A stretch of DNA of 64,000 nt, from assembly GCA_002435755.1 (NCBI GenBank), contig DIYH01000002.1:434001-498000 (forward strand), in the 5' to 3' direction. The stretch comes from Flammeovirgaceae bacterium UBA6059 (GTDB lineage Bacteria > Bacteroidota > Bacteroidia > Cytophagales > Cyclobacteriaceae). Below the pieces are notes generated by a model. It saw only the letters and a list, made by a program, of their open reading frames with translations, made no database searches and was not told the DNA's origin. This document shows, piece by piece, positions 54,019 through 62,239 of this stretch. Every line of letters starts with the position of its first letter. The stretch's first letter is position 1. The position numbers and the translations under genes are program-made.

Positions 54019-55587
54019 TCAGAACATTAGCCATTTGAATACCATAAATGCTGTCCACGGATTGATAGGTCGACCTTCTGTATCTTCAGGGATGACCTGA
54101 CTACTATCGTAGAAATCACCGAGGGTCATGTAAGCTCCGTGCAATTCAAGGTTCATGAAGGGACCGAAGGCGTAGGAGAGTTTACCGTTAAATTCAGTGC
54201 CTATTGTTTTGCCGCCATTGCGCGGAGCAACGTTCGAGAGGGCATGTGCTAGCCCAACTTTGCCAGTTAGTCGATGGGGTATCAGATCTCGGGAGAAATT
54301 GACAGTGCCGCCAAACAGGCCGTAACCAATATTTGAAAGATCTGTGACTGCAGCATTGAATCGATTCACCACATTGCCGTGTGGGAAGAGAATATAGGCC
54401 CCACTGCTGATAAAGATGGATGCTGGAGATCCCCAGGTATTACCAGTGACTACACCTGAGTATTTGCCATCGGCGATACCATTGTCATCACCAGTAGAGT
54501 AAATCAGGTCTATACTGACATGATCATTGGCGGTCTGACCATATCGATAGACAGTGCGTAGATTCGCTGCTAGACCTCCAAGGGTGACTGCCTTGTCAAA
54601 GTCGCCATTGTCTTGCTGCTCTCTAACATTGCCAAAGTTGTAATTGACAAAACCTGAGACGAGCCAGTGATCGAGCATTTGATCTTCATTCCAGTGAAAG
54701 AAGGCACCAAGCCAACCTATATCGGCCATGTAATTGCCCAGCCCTCTAAACCGGAAAGTGCCATTGTAATCATTCAGTGTAGCGTTAAGCCCCTGGCCTA
54801 ATATAGAAGGCCCACCTTCGCCATTTGCACGGTCATTCACGTAATGTGAAGAAACTCCCACATGGAGTTTTGGTGTTAGAAATCGGGAGTACATCAGTTC
54901 GTACATCACCACATCATCCTTCTCCTGCACATTGTTTTCATAGAGCTGGAAGTAGCTCGCCTTGAGTTGTGCAAAATCCCAGTCTTTTCTTATAGAAATA
55001 CCCACACCATCGGTACCCCAATAGGCTAATCGATAACCTGTATAGGTCATCTTATCAAAGAATGTGCGGTATGGGTTGAATGGAGAGTCAAACATTCTTT
55101 GTAGTCCGAGGTTGATTGCCCATCGTGCCCCTGGTAAGATTTCAAGCTCTACGTTTTGGGTTTGGATATTGACTTGATCAGAGGATACTGCTGAACCAAA
55201 GTTGCCGCCTGTACCATAGGCGACATCACCCCAGGTCCAGTCGATCTCAAAAGAGGACCTTAGGATCACCCTACCATCGAAAAGCTTTGGTTGATAGATA
55301 AAGAACGGGAGTAGTCGCTGCTCAAAATAGAAAGTGGAAACCGTGTCACTGGTCGTGGTGGTGTTCTGTCCAAAAAGACGACCGATGATCTGTCCTTTGA
55401 GGAAATCGTTGGTTGGATAAAAGTTGCTACTGACAGCCTGATTGTAGAAGTAAGCCAGGAATTGAAATTCTTTATCGGCCTTCTTGGGCACAGGTTTGTC
55501 GAAATATGAGATGGCATTAGGTAGGTCCTGAGCAGTCGCCTGCCAGGAAATGAATGCCACCATGATCATGGTAAAAATGGGCTTCAT
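54019..55587 (-). CDS. Outer-membrane beta-barrel protein
   Basis: 522 residues with a signal peptide (MKPIFTMIMVAFISWQATA). The rest is rich in alternating aromatic strands (FEIDWTWGDVAYG, TGYRLAYWGTDGVGISIRKD, YMADIGWLGAFFHWN), tight turns and a terminal strand WTAFMVFKWLMF ending in Phe, typical of outer-membrane barrels with about 16 to 18 strands. It has no plug domain, so it is porin-like rather than TonB-dependent. It sits between the acidic lipoprotein and the lipoprotein hydrolase, and probably gives passage to the operon's substrate. A terminator-like hairpin lies in the 96-base gap before it. Confidence 0.75.
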   Translation of the reverse strand: MKPIFTMIMVAFISWQATAQDLPNAISYFDKPVPKKADKEFQFLAYFYNQAVSSNFYPTNDFLKGQIIGRLFGQNTTTTSDTVSTFYFEQRLLPFFIYQPKLFDGRVILRSSFEIDWTWGDVAYGTGGNFGSAVSSDQVNIQTQNVELEILPGARWAINLGLQRMFDSPFNPYRTFFDKMTYTGYRLAYWGTDGVGISIRKDWDFAQLKASYFQLYENNVQEKDDVVMYELMYSRFLTPKLHVGVSSHYVNDRANGEGGPSILGQGLNATLNDYNGTFRFRGLGNYMADIGWLGAFFHWNEDQMLDHWLVSGFVNYNFGNVREQQDNGDFDKAVTLGGLAANLRTVYRYGQTANDHVSIDLIYSTGDDNGIADGKYSGVVTGNTWGSPASIFISSGAYILFPHGNVVNRFNAAVTDLSNIGYGLFGGTVNFSRDLIPHRLTGKVGLAHALSNVAPRNGGKTIGTEFNGKLSYAFGPFMNLELHGAYMTLGDFYDSSQVIPEDTEGRPINPWTAFMVFKWLMF

Positions 55588-55629
55588 AGGCGTGATTGTT
55601 CCAAAATTCTTAATCTAGGTAGAAGAGCG

Positions 55630-55659
55630 GAAAAAGTAGCCCCATAGTATGGGACTACT
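55630..55659 (-). terminator. Intercistronic terminator-like hairpin
   Basis: On the minus strand AGTAGTCCCATA (55659-55648) and TATGGGGCTACT (55646-55635) pair over most of 12 positions with one A-C mismatch, followed by about five T's. It lies between the lipoprotein and barrel genes, so partial termination could make the upstream lipoprotein and receptor more abundant than the downstream enzymes. Confidence 0.55.
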
Positions 55660-55683
55660 TAGTTGGATTAAATCAACTACCTA

Positions 55684-56448
55684 TCAATATGATCTTCTCT
55701 TGTAGATCTGCACGTTAGCTGTGCCGAGAGCGCCACCGCTTGTACTTCCAAAACCATCTGTAGCGTTAGGAGGTACAGCTCCTATATCAGGGCTGGTTTG
55801 GGCTATTTCGTACTGCATGCTATTAGGACCAGCCGATGGGTCTACCTGGAAAATTCCTTCACTAGTTAATGCTGCCGGTACTGTTTGATCCGCAGTTATA
55901 TTCCAAATAGAACCATTGGCAAGCGACTGGCTGTAGGTTCCCGATAGGGTCAAAGGAGCCGTAGCACCACCAGCGTACTGAAGCACAGTGTAAGTCTGGT
56001 TCGCTTCAAAAGTTGCAACAATTGAGTCTACCGCAAATAGGTTGACCAATAGTGGTGCTACGTCAGAACCTGCGGATACCCATGTGCCGACTATGCCATT
56101 CACCGCTGAGAACTCCTCATAGGTGATGGTAACATTTGAGGACTGGTTGGGCTCTACGATCACTGTGATATCAGATTCGTTGGCGACATAAACATTACCG
56201 TCTACATCGGAGTTTGCCACTATCACGTCATATGTACCTACAGGTACAGTCAATGATTCTGTCCCCATCACCTCCTGTGAGAAGCCGTCTCCCTCCACAG
56301 TGATCGTCGCATTTCCTCCGGAAGGGAGACCACTTACTGATACTTCAATAGTACCAGTCATTTCCTCATCATCGTCATCACCGCAGGCTCCTAGCACAAG
56401 TAACCCAAGAAGTGATAGACCCATCAATAATGCATTTGTCTTCTTCAT
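55684..56448 (-). CDS. Surface lipoprotein with PEGA-like and lipocalin-like domains
   Basis: A 254-residue lipoprotein: MKKTNALLMGLSLLGLLVLGAC with Cys22, followed by GDDDDEE. This acidic run right after the acylated cysteine resembles lipoprotein export signals that place Bacteroidota lipoproteins on the cell surface. Residues about 32-110 look PEGA/Ig-like (GTIEVSVSGLPSGGNATITVEG). Residues about 115-254 start with VNGIVGTWVS and continue with strand pairs as in lipocalin-like domains that bind hydrophobic ligands. It lies 25 bases after the TonB receptor gene and probably partners it in place of a SusD-type protein. Function is inferred. Confidence 0.72.
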   Translation of the reverse strand: MKKTNALLMGLSLLGLLVLGACGDDDDEEMTGTIEVSVSGLPSGGNATITVEGDGFSQEVMGTESLTVPVGTYDVIVANSDVDGNVYVANESDITVIVEPNQSSNVTITYEEFSAVNGIVGTWVSAGSDVAPLLVNLFAVDSIVATFEANQTYTVLQYAGGATAPLTLSGTYSQSLANGSIWNITADQTVPAALTSEGIFQVDPSAGPNSMQYEIAQTSPDIGAVPPNATDGFGSTSGGALGTANVQIYKRRSY

Positions 56449-56473
56449 TGTCTTATTGTTTTAATCGTTGTAT

Positions 56474-58933
56474 TTAAAAATTGAATTTTAGTTCTGCGGA
56501 ATAGAGTCTGCCGATAAATGGTGAAGCAGTAAACTCACGTACCTCTGCATCGAATAAGTTGGTCACCTGACCGCTCAAAGTAATGGTATCATTGAATCGG
56601 TAACCAAAACCTAAATCGACATTGACAAAGCCACCTAGTGGGCCATAGTTCCATGAATCCGTACCCCTGGCATCTGACACGACAGGCGTACCTCTGTACA
56701 CAAGATCTTGCGTAGCTGCAGCAATTTGGAAGCTGGAGAAGTAGTCAAACTCCTCAACCCACCGCATGAAGATTGATCCGAAAAACTTAGGGTAGTTGGC
56801 GTTAAGTCCAAGACTCAGTTTGTTATTAGGCGCGTTGACCAGCAAGTCAAGGATATTGACTGTGCCATCACCAGTGAAGTCATTGTCAAGGTCATTTTCG
56901 TCAATAGGATAGTCAAAGTAGGAGTAGTTGAGGCTTGCAGTGTATTTCTGATTGATCAGATAAGTCAACCCAATATCTGTTCCATAGGTATTGAATTTCC
57001 CAAAATTCCGATAGGTAGCGACCAGGCCTCCAAGACCAGCAAATCCGCTTTGCACTTCTTCTATCGGTGTATCGCCGCGGTGAGTGGTCACCCCGATTAC
57101 TGTGACGGGGCTGAGGAAGTTTTCTGATATGTTATAATATGCATTGGCATCCAAATAGAGCTTTTCAGAAAGCTTGCCCTTATAGCCGACTTCAAAAGTT
57201 TGCAGTTCTTCAACCTTTTGTGCTTCAATTATGGATCCATCGGTAAGGGTGAAGCCCTCGGCATTACCTAGTATCAACCCGCCAAACAGGTCACCATAGA
57301 GGTTAAGTATAGTTGGGGCTGCAATCCCCTTACCATATGTAGCTCTGAATGTACCGGCAGATGTGGTTTTAGTGATCCCTAGCTTGGGCAAGAAGTTGAA
57401 GTCATAGACTTCATGGTTGTCGAGCCTGAATGCCGCGATGGCCTTGAAGCCGTTTCCGAGATCGAAACGACCCTGACCGTACCATCCGATCTGATTGATG
57501 GTAATAAAATCATCCTCATCTTCATCTAATAGATATGTGCCATGCGAATTGGCCATATCTCTTTGCCATTGTACACCCGTGACAAAGTAGAGCTTACCGA
57601 ATTGGTTATTGTATTGCACTTCGGCATTCCAACGCTTGGAATCATCGATGAATCGTGCTCCACCTGCCAGCGACTGCTCCCCTCTTGCAACCGCGTCCGA
57701 CTCTCCTCTATCGATAGCTGACCAGTAGGCTTTAGTCCGGTCATCAATGGAGTAGGTATCATCCGTCCGGCTAGTAGTGTGGTAAACTTGTGCAAACAGT
57801 CTTGGACTGGTATACCTCAAATGGAAGGTGTTGATTCTCCAGTCAATGATCTGATTTCGGCCGACATTAGTAGGTGCGAGATAGGTAGAGTTGCTGTGTC
57901 CGTAGGTAAAGATCAAGTCCGACTCGTCGGTAACAGAATAGTATAAACCTGCTTCTGTTCTTATAAACTCAAAGTCCCGGTCAAGTTCTAGTTCGTCATA
58001 GCCTTCTTTGATTCCATCAGGGATAGCATTACCCAATGAATCAAAAGCACCAACACGGTCAATGTACACCGAATCCATGTATTCGAATTCCTCGCCTCTG
58101 GTGTATTCGGCTGTGACTTTGTAAGCAAACTTGTCACTGACCACCTGGGCATGTCTCGCCCTGGCGGTGAGCAGGCTTTGGTTGCCAGCGCCTATAGCAA
58201 CAGTCGTGCCTTCCGATGATCTTGGATCTTTGGAGATGATGTTGACCAGGCCATTGTGAGCGTTAGGACCATAGAGTACTGCATTAGGCCCAAGTATTAC
58301 TTCTACCTGCTCAATGTCTTCTTTTATCTGTGAATTTAATGGACCAAAGGGAAGTCCTGTGGCGATGAGGGTAGCGAACCTGTTATCGGATACCTGTAGA
58401 TTTTTAGCATTGAAATTAGAATTAAATCCTCGAACGTTGATTCCGGTAGCCGCGACACCTGAGCGGATGTAGTCTACACCCTTTAACCTGCTTAACAGTT
58501 CACCTGGATTAAAAGAGGCCCATTGCTCAATATCCTGATTGGAGATCACTTCGATAGTTGCCGGTGACTCAGTGATCTTCTCTGCCAGCCTGCTGCCAGA
58601 GATGACAACACCTTCTCCCAACACCACTCCTTCTTCAAGGCTGAAGTCGAGTGAGGCGTTTTCTCCGGCACCTAAGGTCACTTCCCGACTCATAGTGCTA
58701 TATCCCACAGATGATACTGAGACGGTATAATCACCGGCACTTAGTTTAGAAATTGTAAAAGCGCCATCAAGATTGGTGATTGCACCACTATTAGTGCCCA
58801 AAATGCGCACTGTGGCACCAACTAATGCCTCGCCAGAGGCATCCTTCACTGTACCGGAGATTGATCCGGTTTGTGCGTATGCTACTGTCTGGAGTAAGCC
58901 GCACAATAAGAACATGTAGTAGAGTTTCTTCAT
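56474..58933 (-). CDS. TonB-dependent outer-membrane receptor
   Basis: An 819-residue protein: signal peptide (1-20), a carboxypeptidase-regulatory-like domain (about 24-105, GSISGTVKDASGEALVGATVRI), a plug (about 118-235, GSRLAEKITESPATIEVISNQDI, then LGPNAVLYGPNAHNGLVNII) and a 22-strand barrel ending RLYSAELKFNF. The plug-barrel proteins of this length in Bacteroidota import siderophores, vitamins, oligosaccharides or other large nutrients. It is shorter than SusC (usually about 1000 residues) and no SusD follows, so I do not call it a polysaccharide system. The preceding hydrolase gene is 5 bases away. Confidence 0.9.
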   Translation of the reverse strand: MKKLYYMFLLCGLLQTVAYAQTGSISGTVKDASGEALVGATVRILGTNSGAITNLDGAFTISKLSAGDYTVSVSSVGYSTMSREVTLGAGENASLDFSLEEGVVLGEGVVISGSRLAEKITESPATIEVISNQDIEQWASFNPGELLSRLKGVDYIRSGVAATGINVRGFNSNFNAKNLQVSDNRFATLIATGLPFGPLNSQIKEDIEQVEVILGPNAVLYGPNAHNGLVNIISKDPRSSEGTTVAIGAGNQSLLTARARHAQVVSDKFAYKVTAEYTRGEEFEYMDSVYIDRVGAFDSLGNAIPDGIKEGYDELELDRDFEFIRTEAGLYYSVTDESDLIFTYGHSNSTYLAPTNVGRNQIIDWRINTFHLRYTSPRLFAQVYHTTSRTDDTYSIDDRTKAYWSAIDRGESDAVARGEQSLAGGARFIDDSKRWNAEVQYNNQFGKLYFVTGVQWQRDMANSHGTYLLDEDEDDFITINQIGWYGQGRFDLGNGFKAIAAFRLDNHEVYDFNFLPKLGITKTTSAGTFRATYGKGIAAPTILNLYGDLFGGLILGNAEGFTLTDGSIIEAQKVEELQTFEVGYKGKLSEKLYLDANAYYNISENFLSPVTVIGVTTHRGDTPIEEVQSGFAGLGGLVATYRNFGKFNTYGTDIGLTYLINQKYTASLNYSYFDYPIDENDLDNDFTGDGTVNILDLLVNAPNNKLSLGLNANYPKFFGSIFMRWVEEFDYFSSFQIAAATQDLVYRGTPVVSDARGTDSWNYGPLGGFVNVDLGFGYRFNDTITLSGQVTNLFDAEVREFTASPFIGRLYSAELKFNF

Positions 58934-58938
58934 TGGTT

Positions 58939-59850
58939 TTAGTTTTTGATGAATGTTAGAAGATGTTCGTTGAAGGCAGTTGAATTATCTATCTGTAGCA
59001 TATGGCCGGCTGATTCCAGCATATGCAATTTTGCATTGGGGATGTCCTGATAGCCTCCTGCCACCTTGCTGACTGTTAGATCAGGGTGTAGGTAGGTATT
59101 GGGGATTAGCTTGTCTTCCCTTCCGAAAAGGACTAAAGTAGGAACGTCTATTAGCGGTAGCCGGTCCCTCACCGGATGCGATAGCATACCGTTTACAGCT
59201 TCTGACCTTACCTTGCAGTAAGTTTCGAAGTGTTCTGATGCTCGCATGTCAAGGCGATCCTGGATCATTTCTTCAATCCAAGAGGGTTGCTTTACAAAGT
59301 TGAGCGCAAAGGCAGCCCTGATCTGTTCTTCAGTTTGTGACTGAAAAACCTCAGGTGTAGTAAGGCTGTGTAGCAACTCCTTTTCCTTATCCGAAAAAGT
59401 TTCGAAACCCGCCGGAGCAGCCAGTATCAAGCTCTTAAGCCATGTGGGTTTCTTTAATGTGGTGATGATGGCTATTTGACCTCCCATAGAGTGGCCTGTC
59501 AGTACTATCTCAGAGAGGTTGAGCGATGAGATAAACTGATCAATCACTTGAGAAAAAGCGTTCAGTAGATCATTTTCCGATAAGAGATATGGAGTGGATG
59601 CGCCATAACCGGGTAGGTCTATCGCAATACACCTGTGGGCACTGCTCAGTGCTTCGATCGTCGGATACCAATGCTTGATACTACCGCCAAGACCATGAAT
59701 CATAAAGAGGACTGGCGCATCGGTCGGCCCCTCATCTATATAGGCCATGGTTTGACCAGGCTGATATTCAAAATGATGGACTGGATACTTATAAGTTTGG
59801 GCCATAGTGGTTTGGAACAGAAGAGTGAAGTACGACACCAGTATTTTCAT
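58939..59850 (-). CDS. Alpha/beta hydrolase (exported)
   Basis: A 303-residue hydrolase with an N-terminal hydrophobic signal-like segment (MKILVSYFTLLFQTTMAQ) and no lipobox cysteine, so probably periplasmic and soluble. The oxyanion motif is HGLGG (52-56), the nucleophile Ser121 in GHSMGG, the acid in FGREDKLIP and the base His in SAGHML. It is paralogous to the lipoprotein hydrolase at 53072-54016. It overlaps the end of the symporter gene by 4 nt and precedes the TonB receptor by 5 nt, so it is firmly in the operon. The ester or lactone substrate is unknown. Confidence 0.86.
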   Translation of the reverse strand: MKILVSYFTLLFQTTMAQTYKYPVHHFEYQPGQTMAYIDEGPTDAPVLFMIHGLGGSIKHWYPTIEALSSAHRCIAIDLPGYGASTPYLLSENDLLNAFSQVIDQFISSLNLSEIVLTGHSMGGQIAIITTLKKPTWLKSLILAAPAGFETFSDKEKELLHSLTTPEVFQSQTEEQIRAAFALNFVKQPSWIEEMIQDRLDMRASEHFETYCKVRSEAVNGMLSHPVRDRLPLIDVPTLVLFGREDKLIPNTYLHPDLTVSKVAGGYQDIPNAKLHMLESAGHMLQIDNSTAFNEHLLTFIKN

Positions 59851-61412
59851 GCCTTCTGGGTTAAGGTTGGTTTGGATCTTTGATAGATCACATACCCAAT
59901 GAGTCCGACAAACAGTGAGGTCAAAATGGCTGCTGTAGAAGCGATGGCAGGATTACGTACTGGTTCCTGCATATAGGAGCTTAGCCGGCCATAGTAAACA
60001 CTAAAATGAACGACCATGGCCGTGATAGAGCTTGAAAACGGAATCCATGCAGGTATATCCTTAAGGAACATGCCGAAGAGGACAGGGACAAAGGCCGTAG
60101 AAAAGTATGCGTAGACCCCATTTTGAGCGAAAATACCCACGCTTAAATCCGGGCTTACGAGTTGCTGATAACTGAACACGAATGTAATAACCGCGAGAAG
60201 TATGATAGCAAGTCGGTTGAATGCCACAGGGCTGATCTTAGAATGCCGAATAGGTTTGGCAAGCACATCACTTGTAATGGTTGTAGAGAGGGTCTGTATT
60301 AAGCCTTCCAAGGTGGAGAGTCCGGCGCTAATCAATCCCATTACAACGATAAGGCCAATGTAGACAGGAAATCTTGCGACCACATAGGTCGACAGCACAC
60401 TATCAAGACCCAGGGGTTGACCGTTGTAGGTCAGGTCCGGGAATTTTAGTCGTGCATAAAGTCCAGCGAAAACCACCAAAAAGAAAAGCAGCTCTACAAT
60501 GACACCAGTTAGTAAGTAGGTATTGACCTGCTTGTCATCTTTGAGCAGTAGGGATTTGGTAATGATGTGAGGTTGACATACGACAGCAACTCCCACAATG
60601 ATCTGACAAAAAATGATCTCAAAAAAGTCCCTGAAAAGGGGACTCTCTGAGTTAGTGGTTGAGACCAAAAGGGGGTCAATGGCCTCAAGTTTACCAAGAA
60701 AACCATTGATGCCTCCGGCGAAGTGATCAAAGCCTGAGGTCAGTAGTATGATAGCCACTACGATCATGAGTAGTGCCTGTATCATATTGGTGTATACCAT
60801 AGAGTTGGCTCCACCGAACATCATATAGCCAAACACAAATACAATCACGCCAAGCAGCACGTAGACCTCTGAAAGATTGAGCGAGGCGGCAAGCAGTTTG
60901 GTAAGACCTACACAGATAAGTACTATAAATGTGATAAGGAGTAAGGAAATGACCCCAAAGAAAAATGCATAGCTGTCCGACTTGTATCTAAGGCCAATCC
61001 ATTGTGCCATGGTCATGGCCTTGATGGACTGTCCGATTTTTCTGAAACTCTTAGTGAGTATGATCAATGAGACCACTGCTGAAATGGCAAAAACAATCCC
61101 AAGAGAAATGAAACCGCTCAAACCATAATAGGCAATAAAGCCGGGATTTATAATGAAGGTAGCAGCACTGGTCATGGAAGCTGCTAGTGCCAGGCCTACG
61201 GCTACCGGCGAAAAAGCTATACTCCCCAAGGCATAGTCATTAATGCTTTTAGTTTGACGAGCGCCTCTGATCACAAAGTATAAAATGACTCCAGCGTACG
61301 AGAGTACTACAAACCAACCGGCATATGCAAAAGAAGTACTGGCCATAGGGTTAATTGCAATGAAATCTGGGCCAAAGTACTCAGTAAGGTGCTCTGAAAT
61401 CGTTTGCAGCAT
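59847..61412 (-). CDS. Sodium:solute symporter (SSS family)
   Basis: 521 residues with about 13 hydrophobic helices in the LeuT-like fold. AASMTSAATFIINPGFIAYYG is the TM1 sodium-site segment, and VFGYMMFGGANSMVYTNMIQALLMIVV the central motif. The sequence is nearer monocarboxylate carriers such as ActP and MctP than glucose transporters. It is the first structural gene after the response regulator (57 nt) and overlaps the hydrolase gene, so it likely brings the acid or alcohol released by that hydrolase across the inner membrane with sodium. The substrate is an inference from context. Confidence 0.87.
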   Translation of the reverse strand: MLQTISEHLTEYFGPDFIAINPMASTSFAYAGWFVVLSYAGVILYFVIRGARQTKSINDYALGSIAFSPVAVGLALAASMTSAATFIINPGFIAYYGLSGFISLGIVFAISAVVSLIILTKSFRKIGQSIKAMTMAQWIGLRYKSDSYAFFFGVISLLLITFIVLICVGLTKLLAASLNLSEVYVLLGVIVFVFGYMMFGGANSMVYTNMIQALLMIVVAIILLTSGFDHFAGGINGFLGKLEAIDPLLVSTTNSESPLFRDFFEIIFCQIIVGVAVVCQPHIITKSLLLKDDKQVNTYLLTGVIVELLFFLVVFAGLYARLKFPDLTYNGQPLGLDSVLSTYVVARFPVYIGLIVVMGLISAGLSTLEGLIQTLSTTITSDVLAKPIRHSKISPVAFNRLAIILLAVITFVFSYQQLVSPDLSVGIFAQNGVYAYFSTAFVPVLFGMFLKDIPAWIPFSSSITAMVVHFSVYYGRLSSYMQEPVRNPAIASTAAILTSLFVGLIGYVIYQRSKPTLTQKA

Positions 61413-61469
61413 GTGAGCGACACTGATTTCAGGGTAAGGGTCATTTTTTTTGAGGTGAAGGGAAAAGCG

Positions 61470-62213
61470 CTAGATGATAGATAGTCGTTTCATGAGTTCC
61501 GACCTGTGCGTTTTTCCAATCGGGATGTTCTTCCTGGCGATCTGAATGGTATTGTCTTCTATTGCCTCGATTTGATTGAGATTGACAATAAATGAGCGAT
61601 GCACTCTCATAAAAAGGTTCCCTGGGAACATGGTCTCTATCGTCTTAAGCGGATAGCTCAGGATGTAAGTATTTTGGGCGGTCACGAGGCTGGCATAAAT
61701 ATCATTAGCCTCTACATAGTGGATATCATCAAACTTTACTTTTTCAAGTCGATTTTTGGCCTTGACAAATAGATGGGTCTCACTGATCATGGCTTCATCA
61801 GCTTCCTTTCCAACAGATGCCCTGCTCAGTGTGTGATTATAGATGCCCAACTCAATCGCCGAGACTAGCTCATCTATGTCAAAAGGCTTGATCAAGTAGC
61901 CAGCGGGATGCGTCAGCTTTGCTTTTTCCAAGGTCATCCTATCCCTGTCAGATGTGAGATAGAGTATAGGAATATCCATGTGTTCATTGATTTGTCCTGC
62001 TACTGCAATGCCATCGATAAAGCCAGCCAGATTAATATCCAGAATGACCAAATCGGGTTGTTGTGACTTCATCGCGATGAGCAACTCTTCACCACTTTCT
62101 TTGATATCCAGTACATCGTAACCTCTCTCGGTCAATGAAAGGCTCAGGTTCTTGGCAACAACAAAGTCGTCTTCTGCGATCAATATCTTGTTTTTCGTAT
62201 CTGACCTCTTCAT
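61470..62213 (-). CDS. LytTR-family response regulator
   Basis: A 247-residue regulator with a receiver domain (residues 8-125: acidic pair at AEDD, phosphoacceptor Asp59 in VILDIN, Lys in LIKPF) and a C-terminal LytTR DNA-binding domain (about 145-245, HYVEANDIYASLV, FMRVHRSFIVNLNQIEAIE). It sits 57 bases upstream of the symporter on the same strand with no terminator between, so it probably heads the operon and controls it. The divergent sensor-kinase gene starts 26 bases away and is the likely partner. Such regulators bind pairs of short direct repeats; I could not identify a confident site. Confidence 0.9.
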   Translation of the reverse strand: MKRSDTKNKILIAEDDFVVAKNLSLSLTERGYDVLDIKESGEELLIAMKSQQPDLVILDINLAGFIDGIAVAGQINEHMDIPILYLTSDRDRMTLEKAKLTHPAGYLIKPFDIDELVSAIELGIYNHTLSRASVGKEADEAMISETHLFVKAKNRLEKVKFDDIHYVEANDIYASLVTAQNTYILSYPLKTIETMFPGNLFMRVHRSFIVNLNQIEAIEDNTIQIARKNIPIGKTHRSELMKRLSII

Positions 62214-62239
62214 GATGAGAATAACTAAATTAGCTAAAA

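Noticed and set aside
56474..58933. SusC-type polysaccharide utilisation locus
   Set aside because: The receptor is 819 residues, no SusD and no glycoside hydrolase is present, and the enzymes are hydrolases of the alpha/beta fold plus thioester enzymes.
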